Shown: positions 22,573 to 33,405 of the stretch, one piece after another | Layout: each line of letters starts with the position of its first letter | Position numbering within the stretch: the stretch's first letter is position 1 | Made by a program: the position numbers and the translations under genes | Source of the DNA: Chelydra serpentina | Lineage: Eukaryota; Chordata; Testudines; Chelydridae | Direction: 5' to 3' | Length of the DNA: 64,000 nucleotides | NCBI GenBank assembly: GCA_037349315.1 | Contig: JBAIAC010000161.1 | Coordinates: 538,501-602,500 of the forward strand | The notes under the pieces: generated by a model | The model's database searches: none | Told to the model about the DNA's origin: nothing | Seen by the model: the letters and a program-made list of their open reading frames with translations, nothing else

Positions 22573-23868
22573 TCACACAGCATCCTGGCCATTCATGAAA
22601 CTGGTTTTCAAAGCTTCCCTGATGCGCAACGCACCCTGCTGTACTCTTGTAATAGCCCTGGTGTCTGGCTGCGCATAACCAGTGGCCAGGCGATTTGCCT
22701 CAACCTCCCACCCCGCCATAAACGTCTCCCCCTTACTCTCACAGATATTGTGGAGCGCACAGCAAGCAGTAATAATAATGGGAATATTGTTTTCGCTGAG
22801 ATCTAACCTAGTCAATAAACTTCGCCAGCGAGCTTTTAAATGGCCAAATGCACATTTCACCACCATTCTGCACTTGCTCAGCCTATAGTTGAAAAGGTCC
22901 TGACTACTGTCCAGGCTACCTATGTATGGCTTCATGAGCCATGGCATTAAGGGGTAGGCTGGGTCCCCAAGGATAACTATGGGCATCTCAACATCCCCAA
23001 CGGTTATTTTCTGGTCTGGGAAGAAAGTCCCTTGCTGCAGCAGCTGAAACAGACCAGAGTTCCTGAAGATGAGAGCGTCATGTACCTTTCCCGGCCATCC
23101 CACGTTAATGTTGGTGAAACGTCCCTTATGATCCACCAGTGCTTGCAGCAGTATTGAAAAGTAACCCTTTCGGTTTATGTACTCGCTGGCTTGGTGGTCC
23201 GGTGCCAAGATAGGGATATGGGTTCCGTCTATCGCCCCTCCACAGTTCGGGAACCCCATTGCTGCAAAGCCATCCAGTATGAGCTGCACATTTCCCAGAC
23301 TCTCAACCCTTGGTACCAGCAGCTTGGTGATCGCCCTGGCTACTTGCATGACAACAGCCCCCACTGTAGATTTTCCCACTCCGAATTGATTCGCGACTGA
23401 CCAGTAGCTGTCTGGCGTTGCAAGCTTCCACAGGGCTATCGCCAGTCGCTTCTCTACTGTGAGGGCTGCTCTCATCTTGGTGTTCTGGTGCTTCAGGGCA
23501 GGGGACAGCAACTCACAAAGTTCCATGAAAGTGCCCTTACGCATGCGAAAGTTTCGCAGCCACTGGGATTCATCCCAGACCTGCAGCACTATGTGGTCCC
23601 ACCAGTCTGTGCTTGTTTCCCGGGCCCAGAATCGGCGTTCCACTCTATCAACAAGCCCCATTACCACCATGATGTCCACCTTGCGGGGGGGCCTTTTTTG
23701 AGAGAGGTCTGTGTCCATGTCCTCATCACTGTCCTCAGGGCGCTGCTGTCGCCTCCTCGCCTGCTGTAGCTGTAGCAGCTCCTGGTTCTTGTTCTCCATA
23801 TACTCCTGGACAATGCACATGGTGTTCATAACGGCGATAACAGCCGCGGTGATCTGATCGGGCTCCAT
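22573..23868 (-). CDS. Harbinger copy 1 transposase (DDE nuclease, 431 aa)
   Basis: A full-length, uninterrupted HARBI1-like nuclease of the DDE_Tnp_4 type. Visible parts: an acidic N-terminal tail, a helix-turn-helix-like segment (SVANQFGVGKSTVGAVV, about residues 157-173), first catalytic Asp in GGAIDGTHI (D214), VGWPGKVHDALIFRNS, and second Asp in ILGDPAYPL (D302). The third catalytic position, normally Glu in the R-x-x-VE-x-AFG motif, is Lys338 here (codon AAA, 22,855-22,857). Loss of the acidic metal ligand should abolish cleavage, although the frame is open. Length fits the family. The start is ATG at MEPDQITAAV. It converges on the MYB gene. Confidence 0.9.
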   Translation of the reverse strand: MEPDQITAAVIAVMNTMCIVQEYMENKNQELLQLQQARRRQQRPEDSDEDMDTDLSQKRPPRKVDIMVVMGLVDRVERRFWARETSTDWWDHIVLQVWDESQWLRNFRMRKGTFMELCELLSPALKHQNTKMRAALTVEKRLAIALWKLATPDSYWSVANQFGVGKSTVGAVVMQVARAITKLLVPRVESLGNVQLILDGFAAMGFPNCGGAIDGTHIPILAPDHQASEYINRKGYFSILLQALVDHKGRFTNINVGWPGKVHDALIFRNSGLFQLLQQGTFFPDQKITVGDVEMPIVILGDPAYPLMPWLMKPYIGSLDSSQDLFNYRLSKCRMVVKCAFGHLKARWRSLLTRLDLSENNIPIIITACCALHNICESKGETFMAGWEVEANRLATGYAQPDTRAITRVQQGALRIREALKTSFMNGQDAV

Positions 23869-24043
23869 GCTTTCCCTGGTATGGTGTCTGCAGGACAGCA
23901 GAGTGGGAGCAGAAGCGGCGGGTGGATAACAATGGTGTCAGCAATATGGCGCCCGCATGAAAAAAGGCGCAAAAGGATTTTTGGCTCCCCCCCTCAGTTG
24001 CTTTCACGGAGGGAGGGGGGAGCAAGGGTTAGGCTCATTTCCT

Positions 24044-24440
24044 TCTAGCAGCAGATGGTACAATATGCTTGATATCCATCATCATCTCCTGGCCCCCTCA
24101 AGGATTGAACTCGCAACCCTGGGTTTAGCGGGCCAACACTCAAACCGCTGAGCTATCCCTCTGCCTGTGTTCCAGGCAGTACTGAATCTCCCTTAAACAA
24201 AACGTAAAAAAGAGAACGACCAGAGTCACTCTGGTCACTCCCATTTATGTCCAAGCGCCCCCGGCCAGCCACAACATAGGCCGCCGGCCAAGAGCACACG
24301 AATTTCAAGCATATTGTACAATCTGCAGCTAGAAGGCAAGGAGCTGCTGCTGTATGGTCCCGCGACCACGACCATTTATGGCATATTGCACCATCTGCAG
24401 CTAGAAGGCAAGGAGCTTATGCTGTGTAGTCCCGCGACTA
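24044..24440. repeat. Internal inverted and direct repeats in Harbinger copy 1
   Basis: The string catattgtacaatctgc with 'agctagaaggcaaggagct' appears at about 24,307-24,345 and again, with small changes, at about 24,379-24,417. Its reverse complement (ccttctagcagcagatgg...) lies at about 24,044-24,073. So three related copies exist, two direct and one inverted. The downstream 'gtcccgcgac' is also doubled. This could fold into a large hairpin or be a protein-binding array near the transposon end. Confidence 0.65.
24091..24165 (-). repeat. tRNA-like SINE head inside Harbinger copy 1 (first)
   Basis: On the - strand it reads 'gatagctcagcggtttgag' and 'gagttcaatccttgaggg', nearly identical to the SINE heads at 13,849 and 43,827. 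The CR1-type tail is missing. The acceptor-like ends do not pair, so it is not a working tRNA. Confidence 0.75.
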
Positions 24441-24457
24441 CCAGCCTCAGGCGGAAT

Positions 24458-24533
24458 GGCCCCCTCAAGGATTGAACTCGCAACCCCAGGTTTAGCGGGC
24501 CAACGCTCAGAACGCTGAGCTATCCCTCTGCCC
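24458..24533 (-). repeat. tRNA-like SINE head inside Harbinger copy 1 (second)
   Basis: A second tail-less head about 367 bp from the first, in the same orientation. The flanking sequence after each head ('gctatccctctgcc...actgaatc') is also similar, which suggests a duplicated module and not two separate insertions. Confidence 0.7.
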
Positions 24534-24993
24534 GTATTATAGCGTGACTGAATCCCCACTAGACCTAATGTCCAGGCGTACGCTGGAGATGTACGGTAAT
24601 TGTGAGCTGAGCAGGCTTCCGTAGCAAACATGGAAACCCCGGAAAAAAGGCGCGAAAAAGATTGCTTTCACGGAGGGAGGGAGAGAGGGACGTTTGATGG
24701 CTTGACGACATGTACCCAGAACCACCAGCGACAATGTTTTCTGCCCCATCAGGCTTTGGGATCGCAACCCAGAATTCCAATGGGCGGCGGAGACTGCGGG
24801 AACTGTGGGATAGCTACCCGCAATGCAATGCTCCGAAAGTCGATGCTAGCCCCGCTACTGTGGACACAGTCAATCGACCTGATGGTCTTAATGCTCTTTA
24901 GTGGGGACACACACAATCGATTCCATAAATTCGGGTTTTAAAATATCGACTTCTATAAATTCGACCTAATTCTGTAGTGTAGACGTACCCTTA

Positions 24994-25892
24994 GATAACG
25001 CTATGTGTTACAGTGCCCTTTCAACCCTAGAGCTACAGAGCCATTGCCAAGAGTAAGCAGCATTCTCTCCATTTTTCAGACACTGAAACTCAAGCACAGA
25101 GGTTTGCCATCTTGCCCATGTTGCACAGCGAATCAGTGGGCAGATCTCATGACTGTTGCCCTATCAACTCCACAGATTTCTTCATCCTTTTTCCTTCCTG
25201 CTGCCAGTGCTATGATGAAGAGAGTAAACTAGATAATACTAAGTCCTGCCATGAGTGCAGGGGACTGGACTAGATGACCTCTCGAGGTCCCTTCCAGTCC
25301 TATGATTCTATTAAACCTACCTGTTGAAGACGGAATAAGAGATTTTTGAGGGCAAAAGTCACACTGGTAAGCAATGACCCATATGACACTGCTTAGTAGT
25401 TCTGCTGCTCAGAGAAACAATTGGAGTAGTGTGTCTGCTGGGTCCTGGCTTCACCTCTGTTGTCAGGTCTGTAGAATTGCACTGCCTGCCGTCCGTGGCC
25501 TGGGTGGTGCTGTTGCATAGTGGCACCCTTTCAGGGACTGCCTCTGGAGACAGCATTGGGTTTAATTGCTGCTGTAGTTAGCCTGATCAGCTAACCCCTT
25601 TCTGTGCCTACGCTCTCCTGCCCCAGTAACTGGAGAAGCAGCAACAATTGGCCTCTGGGATGGTTCCCTTTCCCTCCCCCCTCCCAAAAAAGGCCCAAAC
25701 AACTCAGCAAATGACTTCTCTTCAGGCCTAAGGAGCACTCCAGGGGGCAGAGGAGCAGCTCCCTTTCCTTCCAAGAACTACTGCTTCTTGTGTAGCCTCC
25801 TCAGACCTGATTTCAGGTGGAAGCGAGAGGTGTCAGTGTGTGTGTGTGTATGGGGCAGGATTACCTCCGTAGGTGTGTGTCGATGAACTTAA
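24994..25892. other. Mostly unique sequence with a CR1-type tail
   Basis: Apart from the CR1/SINE tail at 25,240-25,313, nothing is recognisable. Confidence 0.5.
25240..25313 (+). mobile_element. CR1/SINE 3' tail fragment
   Basis: The segment 'ggactggactagatgacctc...ttccagtcctatgattctatt' is the 3' end shared by CR1 LINEs and the tRNA SINE. No ORF2 or tRNA head is left, so the parent type is not determined. Confidence 0.75.
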
Positions 25893-26056
25893 GCAGCGGT
25901 GTCCCATAGAAATTCGATGCTAGCCACACTGCTAGCCGCACTTGTAGTTTTGAATTTTTCTTATTAGCCACATTATAAAAAAGCCACATGCATTAGCCAC
26001 AATTCAATAGCCTATTAGCCACATGTGGCTAGTAGCGAATGTTTTGGACACCGCTA
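25893..26056. mobile_element. Short hAT-like MITE
   Basis: The left CAGCGGTGTCCC and right TTGGACACCGCT ends are inverted repeats of about 11 bp, of hAT character. The AT-rich interior has repeated 'ttagccaca' strings. I see no clear 8-bp duplication. Confidence 0.6.
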
Positions 26057-26058
26057 AA

Positions 26059-27284
26059 GGGTATGTCTATACTGCAGTTAGACACCCGTGGCTGGCCTGT
26101 GGCAGCTAACTCGGGCTCATGGTCGGGCTCCAGTTGGAGCCTCGGTTCTGGGAGCTAGCAAGGAGCGAGGGTCCCGTCGCTTGGGCTCCAGCTAGGGTTG
26201 CCAGGAGTCTGGTTTTCGACCGGAATGCCCGGTCGAAAAGGAACCTGGTGGTGGTGCTGACCGGGCCAATAAAAGTCCAGTCAGCAGCGCAGCAGGGGTC
26301 TGGGTCTAAGGCAGGCTCCCTGCCTGCCCTAGCTCTGCGTGGCGCCTGGAAGTGGTGCCAGGTCCGTCCAGCCCCCCTAAACGCGTGAGTGGCCTGGGTG
26401 GCTCAGTGTGCTGCCCCCCTGCCCTGAGAGCCAGCTCTGCAGCTCCAATTGCCTGGGAACTGCGACCAATGGGAGCTGCGGGAGTGGATCCCATGGGCAC
26501 AAGGGCAGCACACGGAGCCTCCCTGGCTGCCCATGCGTCTACGGGGCTGCAGGGACCTGGCGGCTGCTTCCCGGGAGCCTTGGTAAGCACTGCCGGGACC
26601 CTGCAACCCAAACCTCCTCCCGCACCCCAGCCCAGAGTCCCCTCCTGCACCTAAGCTTCCTCCTGGAGCTCGCAACCCCCCCCAACAACCCAACTCCCTG
26701 CTCCAGTCCTGAGCTCCCTCCTGCACCCCAAACCCATCATCCCTGGCCCCACCCAAGAGCCTGCACCCCCAGTTGGAGCCTGCACCTGCCCCCCCATCCC
26801 AACCGCCGTTCCAGCTCAGAGCCCTCTCCCACACCCTGAACCCCTCATTTCTGGCCCCACTGGAGCCTGCACCTCCAGCTCAGAGCCCATATGCCCCTGC
26901 ACCCCAACACCCTGCCCCAGCCCAGAGACCCCTCCCACACCCCAAACCCCTTATCCCCAGCCCCACCCCAGAGCCCGCACCCCCAGCTAGAGCCCACACC
27001 TGCCTCCCGCACACCAAACCCCTGCCACAGCCTGGTGAAAGTGAGTGAGGGTAGGGGAGATCAAGCAATGGAGGGAGGGGGGATGGAGCGAGTGGGAGCA
27101 GGGCCTCAGAGAAGGCGCAGGGGCGGGGCCTCGGGGAAGGGGTGGGGCAGGGATGTTTGGTTTTGTGCCATTAGAAAGTTGGCAACCCTAGCTCCAGTCC
27201 AAGCCCAAACTTCTACACTGCAATGAGCCTGAGTCAGCCGGCACAGGCCAGCCGCAAGTGTTTAATTGCAGTATAGACATAACC
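26059..27284. mobile_element. MITE (outer), split by an hAT element
   Basis: The left end GGGTATGTCTATACTGCAGTTA and the reversed right end GGTTATGTCTATACTGCAATTA form a long inverted repeat. The inner flanks ('gggctcatgg' and 'gagcctgagtcagc') are also partly complementary. The element was cut at 26,192 by the hAT element at 26,193-27,190. Without that insertion it is only about 230 bp. Confidence 0.7.
26193..27190. mobile_element. Non-autonomous hAT element nested in the MITE (998 bp)
   Basis: The ends TAGGGTTGCCA and TGGCAACCCTA are perfect inverted repeats. The 8-bp duplication is GCTCCAGC (26185-26192) and GCTCCAGT (27191-27198), 7 of 8 matching. The interior contains the C-rich degenerate repeats at about 26,600-27,020. 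No transposase; the proline-rich open frames are repeat translations. Confidence 0.85.
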
Positions 27285-27457
27285 ACAAATACCAGAGGAG
27301 GGGATTGGACAGGTGCAAGATGGAGGTGAGTCCTGTGAGGAAAGGGAGAGGAGCTGCAAGACCTCTTAGGCCCTGTAAATCCTGGCTGGTGTCCTGACTT
27401 TTTGGCTAGGTATATGGAAGCTAGTTAACTTAAGTGAAGAGCAACTGAGATGCTAGG

Positions 27458-28596
27458 TGTGACGGGTTGGGATCACAGAAACCAGCTTGGTGCTGCCACC
27501 TGGTGTGCCAAGGCTACTTCTGCCCCTGTTTCCCGGCCTTTTGCAGCTTGGGACTCCCGAATCCTGTCTGCTTTGAACCAGATTCCACTGATCTGCTGCA
27601 AACACAGACCCAGGTCCGAACCAAGTCCCCTAACAACTGTAAGGCTCCTGGAAGCGCTCTTGCCTTTGACACCCAACTCCCAAGGAGGTTCAAACCCTTA
27701 ATAAATCCGTTTTACCCTGTATAAAGCTTATACAGGGTAAACTCATAAATAGTTCGCCTTCTATTTCAAAGATAGAAAGATATGCACAGGTGTCCCCTCC
27801 CCCCCCCCCCCCCGGTACCAACTTGCACTCCAGGTAACTTAACAAGTACAAAGTGATTTTAATAAGTACAGAAAATAGGATTTAAGTGATTCCAAGTAGT
27901 GACAGACAGAACAAAGTGAATTACTAAGTAAAATAAAATAAAACACGCACGTCTCTGTCTACTCAAACTTAACACAGATAAAAGCCTCACCAGATTTAAA
28001 TCTTTTCCTTTTCACAGGCTGTAGAACTAGCCTGGGTCCAGGAATCGCTCACACCCCCTAGTGTCTTTGTCCTTTGTTCAGTTTCTCTCAGGTATGTCCT
28101 TGGGGGGTAGAGAGCCTCTCTCTTTAGCCAGCTGAAGACCACTATGGAGGGGTCTTCCAAGGGCTTTTATAGCCTTTTCCCCCACTCCCTGTGTAGCATC
28201 ATGTTGCCCTGGAGTTTTGGGATCACATGGGCAAGTCACCTGTCCATGCACCCTAACCAGTCCAACCAGTTGCATTCCTGACCAGGCCCAGATGTGGATT
28301 GGGGTCTGCACCTTCTTTTGTCTGTTAAGTGCTTGCACTTAACTTGCACATTCTTTTCTCCAGACCTGATCCTATGCTCTTACAAAGGCTATGTATAAAA
28401 CCAGCAAATATAAAACCAATATTCATAACTTCAACTACAACAACGATACATGCATACAAACAGGAGGAATAAATTCAGTAGGTCATAACTTTCACAGAGA
28501 TATGTTACATGGCGCTTGTAGCATAAAACATATTCCAGTTACATATATACATTTATAAGCATCTCCCCATAAAGTCTTATGGGGTACACGGTCACA
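27458..28596. mobile_element. Solo LTR, 1,139 bp
   Basis: It begins TGTGACGGGTTGG and ends CACGGTCACA (TG...CA), flanked by a perfect 5-bp duplication CTAGG (27453-27457 and 28597-28601). A C-homopolymer lies at about 27,797-27,814. No internal coding region. The ends resemble the Gypsy-type LTR at 53,412 on its - strand (TGTGACGG), so a Gypsy origin is plausible. Confidence 0.85.
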
Positions 28597-29019
28597 CTAG
28601 GCTTAGGGGTTTTTTGTACATGAGGATCTGCTAGCCTCCCTACTCCATTGTGGCTGCTGACTGGCATAGCTGGTGAAGAACGAGACTGCTTGGGTTTTTT
28701 TAAATTATTTTATTTCCAAAGATTAATTTGCAGTTTTGCAGTCTTCACAGGAGAAAGCTGTTTTCTGTTTGTTGAACTCACCAGTGCACACTGAATGCCA
28801 GCCACTTAGCTGCTGAGGGCGGAGTTCAGTGGAAACTAAGCTCAAAATGGGCCTCTGGTTAACTCTGGTTGAGCCCATCTGCACCCCACCCCGTCCATTT
28901 CTTTCCTGAAAGTTGTTGAGATTCCTTCCATCTTCTTTAAAAAAAAATCCACCCTTCATTTCTACACCAGTCCCAGAAAGGGAGGTTTGATTTGGAGAAC
29001 TGCTTCTGTTCTCTCTACA

Positions 29020-29205
29020 CAGGGCTGGCTCTACCTTTTTTGCCGCCCCAAGCGGCAAAGCAAAAAAAAAAAACCCTGCCGCAGCAGTGCCGCCGAAGCA
29101 AAGAAAATTAAAAAGCTGCTGCAGAAGTGCCACCGAAGAAAAAAAAAACAGCCAGAGTGCCACCCCAAGAACACCCCTTCAGATTTGCCTCCCCAGGCAC
29201 CTGCT
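29020..29205. mobile_element. Fragment of a DNA element with CAGGGCTGGCTC end
   Basis: The left end CAGGGCTGGCTCTACC is hAT-like. The interior has three 'agtgccrcc' repeats separated by A-rich tracts. The right end is not certain, and I see no duplication. Confidence 0.35.
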
Positions 29206-29451
29206 TCCTATCTCTACACTCTAGTTTTTGTGGGGGGATTATTTTTCTGGAGGGGAAGATAGAATGGGATACTCAGGGGTAAAGAAGCAGTGAATGAAAC
29301 CAGTTTGCTGCAGGGGTCATCTGTGTAGTGAAGGTACCTTGTGATATTTTAACATGCAGATTTGAATTAAATAATTAAGTTTAAAGAGAGAAGTATGTGC
29401 TGTTTACTGCCTTCTGGATGCTTTAGATCCAGCTTGGGAGAGCTTCTAGCC

Positions 29452-30139
29452 CAGGGGTCGTCAACCTTTCAGAAGTGGTGTGCCAAGTTCACTGTAATTT
29501 AAGGTTTCACGTGCCAGTAATACATTTTAATGTTTTTAGAAGATCTCTCTCTATGTCTATATTATATACATAAACTATTGTTGTATGTAAAGTAAATAAG
29601 GTTTTTAAAATATTTAAGAAGCTTCATTTAAAAGAAAATTAAAGTGCAGATCTTATCAGTTTTGTGTGATCCTTGTCCTTGCTTTTCCTTGCTGAGTTTT
29701 CCAATGTGGGCCACAGCAGGGGGCAGCTGAAGAGCGCTGGGCTGAGGCCAGGAGCAGAGCCCCAGGCTGGCTGCTGGTATCCCGGGCCGGCAGTGGGCTG
29801 AGTGGGGCTGGAGGTCTGGACCCCGGCTGGCAGGGGGCTGGCGACCGGAACCCCAGACCGGCAGTGGGCTGAGCGGGGCCGGCGGCTGGTATCCCAGACT
29901 GGCAGCGGGCTGAGCAGCTCAGCCCGCTGCTGGTCTGGGGTTTTGGCCGCCGGCTCCTGCCAGCCGGGGTCCTGGCCGCCAGCCCCGCTCAGCCCGCTGC
30001 TGGCCTTGGGTTCCGTTCATCCAGGCCGGCAGCTGACTGAGCGGGGCCGGCAGCCGGGACCTCAGCTGGCAGCAGCGTGCCATTAAAAATCAGCTCATGT
30101 GCCACCTTTGCCACATGTGCCGCAGGTTGCCGACCCCTG
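29452..30139. mobile_element. Non-autonomous hAT element, 688 bp
   Basis: The ends CAGGGGTCGTCAACCT and AGGTTGCCGACCCCTG are inverted repeats, and the flanking 8-bp duplication TTCTAGCC is perfect (29444-29451 and 30140-30147). The interior holds an imperfect GC-rich minisatellite (about 29,740-30,070, 'ggctgagcggggc' units), partly inverted on itself. Confidence 0.9.
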
Positions 30140-30147
30140 TTCTAGCC

Positions 30148-30829
30148 ACTGGCTAATCTGCTTCTTATTCACCCCGTACAGAAACTGTGCTGTTTGAGCT
30201 TTGGAAACATTTTATTCTAAACTTCGGGGAGTTATGTGTGGATTTCTCCTCCCCCCCCCCCCCAAGTGTAGCTTTGTTTTTACACCAGACGTTTTTTGCA
30301 TTGATGTCCTCATCACCTTGTGCACAGACTTTGGTTAGATCCAGTAGGAAATAAATATTCTTAATCTTCCTTTGGGGTGACGTTTTGATTAAATCGGGCC
30401 TCTTCGATTTTTGAGAGGGAGTTTGATTTATTTTCCGTTGTGTTTGTAAATAGCTGCAGAGTGCCGGTGCCTTCTCTTCTTTCATAGTCACCACTAGCTC
30501 CTTTTCTCTGCCATGCTGGGGATTTATACTCTGGTCGCTTCCTGAGTTGAGGGAATCTGCGGACATCGATCATGTTGTTGGTTGCTATGATGATTCTTCC
30601 TGGTTTCAGTACAGTAACAAACACATGGGAAATCTTCTTTCATTTCCAATTCCCCTTCTTTGGAATTACAGCAGCATTAAGGGTTGTGGTCATTGACCAC
30701 AAGTGCTTTTCCCTTCGATTTCCAAATCTGAGGCATTCCCTGCCCACTCGCTCTAGATGGTACATTCCAAAGCTAGGATCATCATCTTTGCTCCGCTCTT
30801 GATTTCTTTTCCAGTGCCCTCTGTCCTAA
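30148..30829. other. Unique sequence, nothing recognised
   Basis: A C-run lies at 30,250-30,263. The last bases (gatttcttttccag at about 30,811-30,824) look like a splice acceptor just before the Harbinger homology begins, but no exon can be supported. Confidence 0.4.
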
Positions 30830-30918
30830 CTGGTGAGGAGCATGCTGACGAGTCTCACCAGCACGACACGTTTAGCATTCGAGCTACTCCTTAAGATACA
30901 AAGTGACAGTGAGGAGTC

Positions 30919-32120
30919 ATAGAATCATAGAATCTCAGGGTTGGAAGGGACCTCAGGAGGTCATCTAGTCCAACCCCCTGCTCAAAGCAGGACCAACCCC
31001 AACTAGATCATCCCAGCCAGGGCTTTGTCAAGCCGGACCTTAACAACCTCTAAGGAAGGAGATTCCACCACCTCCCTAGGTAACCCATTCCAGTGCTTCA
31101 CCACCCTACTAGTGAAAAAGTTTTTCCTAATATCCAACCTAAACCTCCCCCTCTGCAACTTGAGACCATTACTCCTTGTTCTGTCATCTTCTACCACTGA
31201 GAACAGTCTAGATCCAGCCTCTTTGGAACCCCCTTTTAGGTAGTTGAAAGCAGCTATCAAATCCCTCCTCACTCTTCTCTTCTGCAGGCTAAACAATCCC
31301 AGTTCCCTCAGCCTCTCCTCATAAGTCATGTGCTCCAGCCCCCTAATCATTTTTGTTGCCCTCCGTTGGACTCTTTCCAATTTATCCACATCCTTCTTGT
31401 AGTGTGGGGCCCAAAACTGGACACAGTACTCCAAATGAGGCCTCACCAGTGCCGAATAGAGGGGAATAATCACGTCCCTCGATCTGCTGGAAATGCCCCT
31501 ACTTATACAGCCCAAAATGCCGTTAGCCTTCTTGGCAACAAGGGCACACTGTTGACTCATATTCAGCTTTTCGTCCACTGTAACCCCTAGGTCCTTTTCT
31601 GCAGAACTGCTGCCCAGCCATTCGGTCCCTAGTCTGTAGCAGTGCATGGGATTCTTCCGTCCTAAGTGCAGGACTCTGCACTTGTCCTTGTTGAACCTCA
31701 TCAGATTTCTTTTGGCCCAATCCTCTAATTTGTCTAGGTCCCTCTGTATCCTATCCCTACCCTCCAGCGTATCAACCACTCCTCCCAGTTTAGTGTCATC
31801 TGCAAACTTGCTAAGGGTGCAGGCCACACCATCCTCCAGATCGTTGATGAAGATATTGAACAAAACCGGCCCCAGCACCGACCCTTGGGGCACTCCACTT
31901 GATACCGGCTGCCAACTAGACATGGAGCCATTGATCACTACCCGTTGAGCACGACCATCCAGCCAGTTTTCTATCCACCTTACCGTCCATTCATCCAGCC
32001 CATACTTCTTTAACTTGCTGGCAAGAACACTGTGGGAGATTGTATCAAAAGCTTTGCTAAAGTCAAGAAATAGCACATCCACTGCTTTCCCCTCATCCAC
32101 AGAGCCAGTTATCTCATCAT
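30919..32120 (-). mobile_element. 5'-truncated CR1 LINE inside Harbinger copy 2
   Basis: On the - strand an open frame (32,100-31,003; 365 aa) encodes the C-terminal half of CR1 ORF2: reverse transcriptase palm ([37 protein letters not shown]) and thumb/connection ([20 protein letters not shown]). The 3' end at 30,919 is the ATTCTATGA-type repeat. The shared GTC on both sides (30,916-30,918 and 32,121-32,123) may be a 3-bp duplication. It is very close to the full-length CR1 at 36,835 but has fewer stop codons in this stretch. Confidence 0.9.
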
Positions 32121-32613
32121 GTCCGACGAGGATATAGAGTCATGTAACGCGTACGACACAAAATTGCTTGTCTCATTTACGGACATGCTCTCCACCGTGG
32201 AACGCCACTTTGGGGCTCAGGAAACAAGCACTGAGTGGTGGGATCACATTGTTCTGCAAGTCTGGGATGATGAGCAGTGGCTGCAGAACTTTTGGATGAG
32301 AAAAGCCACTTTCATGGGACTGTGTGCTGAGCTCGCCCCCACCCTGCGGCACAAGGACACGAGATTGCCCTGCCGGTGGAGAAGCGGGTGGCTATTGCAA
32401 TCTGGAAGCTGGCAACTCCAGACAGCTACCGATCAGTCGCTAACCAGTTTGGAGTGGGAAAGCTGACCGTTGGAATCGTGTTAATGCAAGTTTGCAGGGC
32501 CATTAATCGTATCCTGCTGAGAAGAACCGTGACGCTGGGTAACGTGCATGACATTGTGGCTGGCTTTGAACAAATGGGTTACCCTTACTGTGAAGGGGCG
32601 ATAGATGGGACGC

Positions 32614-33405
32614 TGTCAGGGTTCCCTCCCCACTCTAAACTCTAGGGTAAAGACGTGGGGACCTGCATTAAGAGCCCCTAAGCTTATTTTTACCAGCTTA
32701 GGTTAAATCCCCCAAGGTACAAAATTCCCTGCACCCTGAGAAATGCTTCTTTCACTGCCACCATCAAGTATCTAACAGGAATCCAGGAAAGGAATCACTT
32801 GGACTTCCCTCCCCCTCCAAAAAATACCCCCTCAAGCTTGAGAACAATCTCCCATACAATTGGTTACACAGTGATCTAAAAACCCACCCCCTGGGTTTTA
32901 ACACCATAGAAAACAGTCAGCTTCTTAAAAGAAGGATTTTATTAAAAATAAAGAAGGTAAAATCATCTCTGTAAAATCAGGATGGTAACTATTTTACAGG
33001 GCACTTAATTTCCAAACTCAGAGAGATTTCCCCCTCTGGACAAAACCTTAAAGTTACAGAAAACCATGAATAACACCCCCCCCCCGCCCCTTCTAACACA
33101 GGGAATACACCAAGCCAAAATTAAACAAAAATCTATTCGCTATGCTATCTAAACTTACTTCAGAAAAGGGAGGTTTGATTTTCTGCAGGTTCCTTCTGTC
33201 TTCCAAGATCACTCTGACTCAGACAAAGAGACACACACAAAGCCTTCCCCCCTCCTAAGATTTGAAAGTATCTTGTCCCCTTATTGGTCAGATGCCAGCC
33301 AGGTCAGGTGTCAGTCTGGCTACCTGTATTTCTTAACCCTTTACTGGTAAAAGGATTTTATAGCACTGCATCAGACCCTCTTCCCCCTTCCCTTCATTTA
33401 TGACA
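32614..33405. mobile_element. Solo LTR (792 bp) inside Harbinger copy 2
   Basis: It begins TGTCAGGGTTCC and ends TTTATGACA, like the LTR at 16,826. The surrounding transposase gives the pre-insertion site: copy 3 reads gggacgcatattcc there. The right flank CACAT and left flank CGC suggest a CGCAT duplication that has since been damaged. It must be younger than the Harbinger copy. Confidence 0.85.

Larger units (their letters stand above)
19914..24990. mobile_element. PIF/Harbinger DNA transposon, copy 1 (5,077 bp)
   Basis: Both ends are present. The left end reads GTCTACACTAC...TTAGGTCGAATTTA and the right end, reversed, repeats it with few differences. The flanking 3-bp sites are TCA (19911-19913) and TTA (24991-24993), so the duplication is imperfect or mutated. 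It carries a MYB/SANT-like gene (two exons, + strand), an antisense small gene in that intron, and a DDE transposase (- strand) converging on the MYB gene. The right-hand 1 kb holds two tRNA/SINE-head modules and internal repeats. With Lys in the transposase active site and a frame-broken partner, this copy is probably dead. Confidence 0.9.

Noticed and set aside
24091..24165. Functional tRNA gene
   Set aside because: A and B box-like strings exist but the acceptor ends do not pair and the sequence matches the dispersed SINE head.
26352..27226. Proline-rich open frames up to 143 codons
   Set aside because: They are translations of the C-rich degenerate repeat inside an hAT element.
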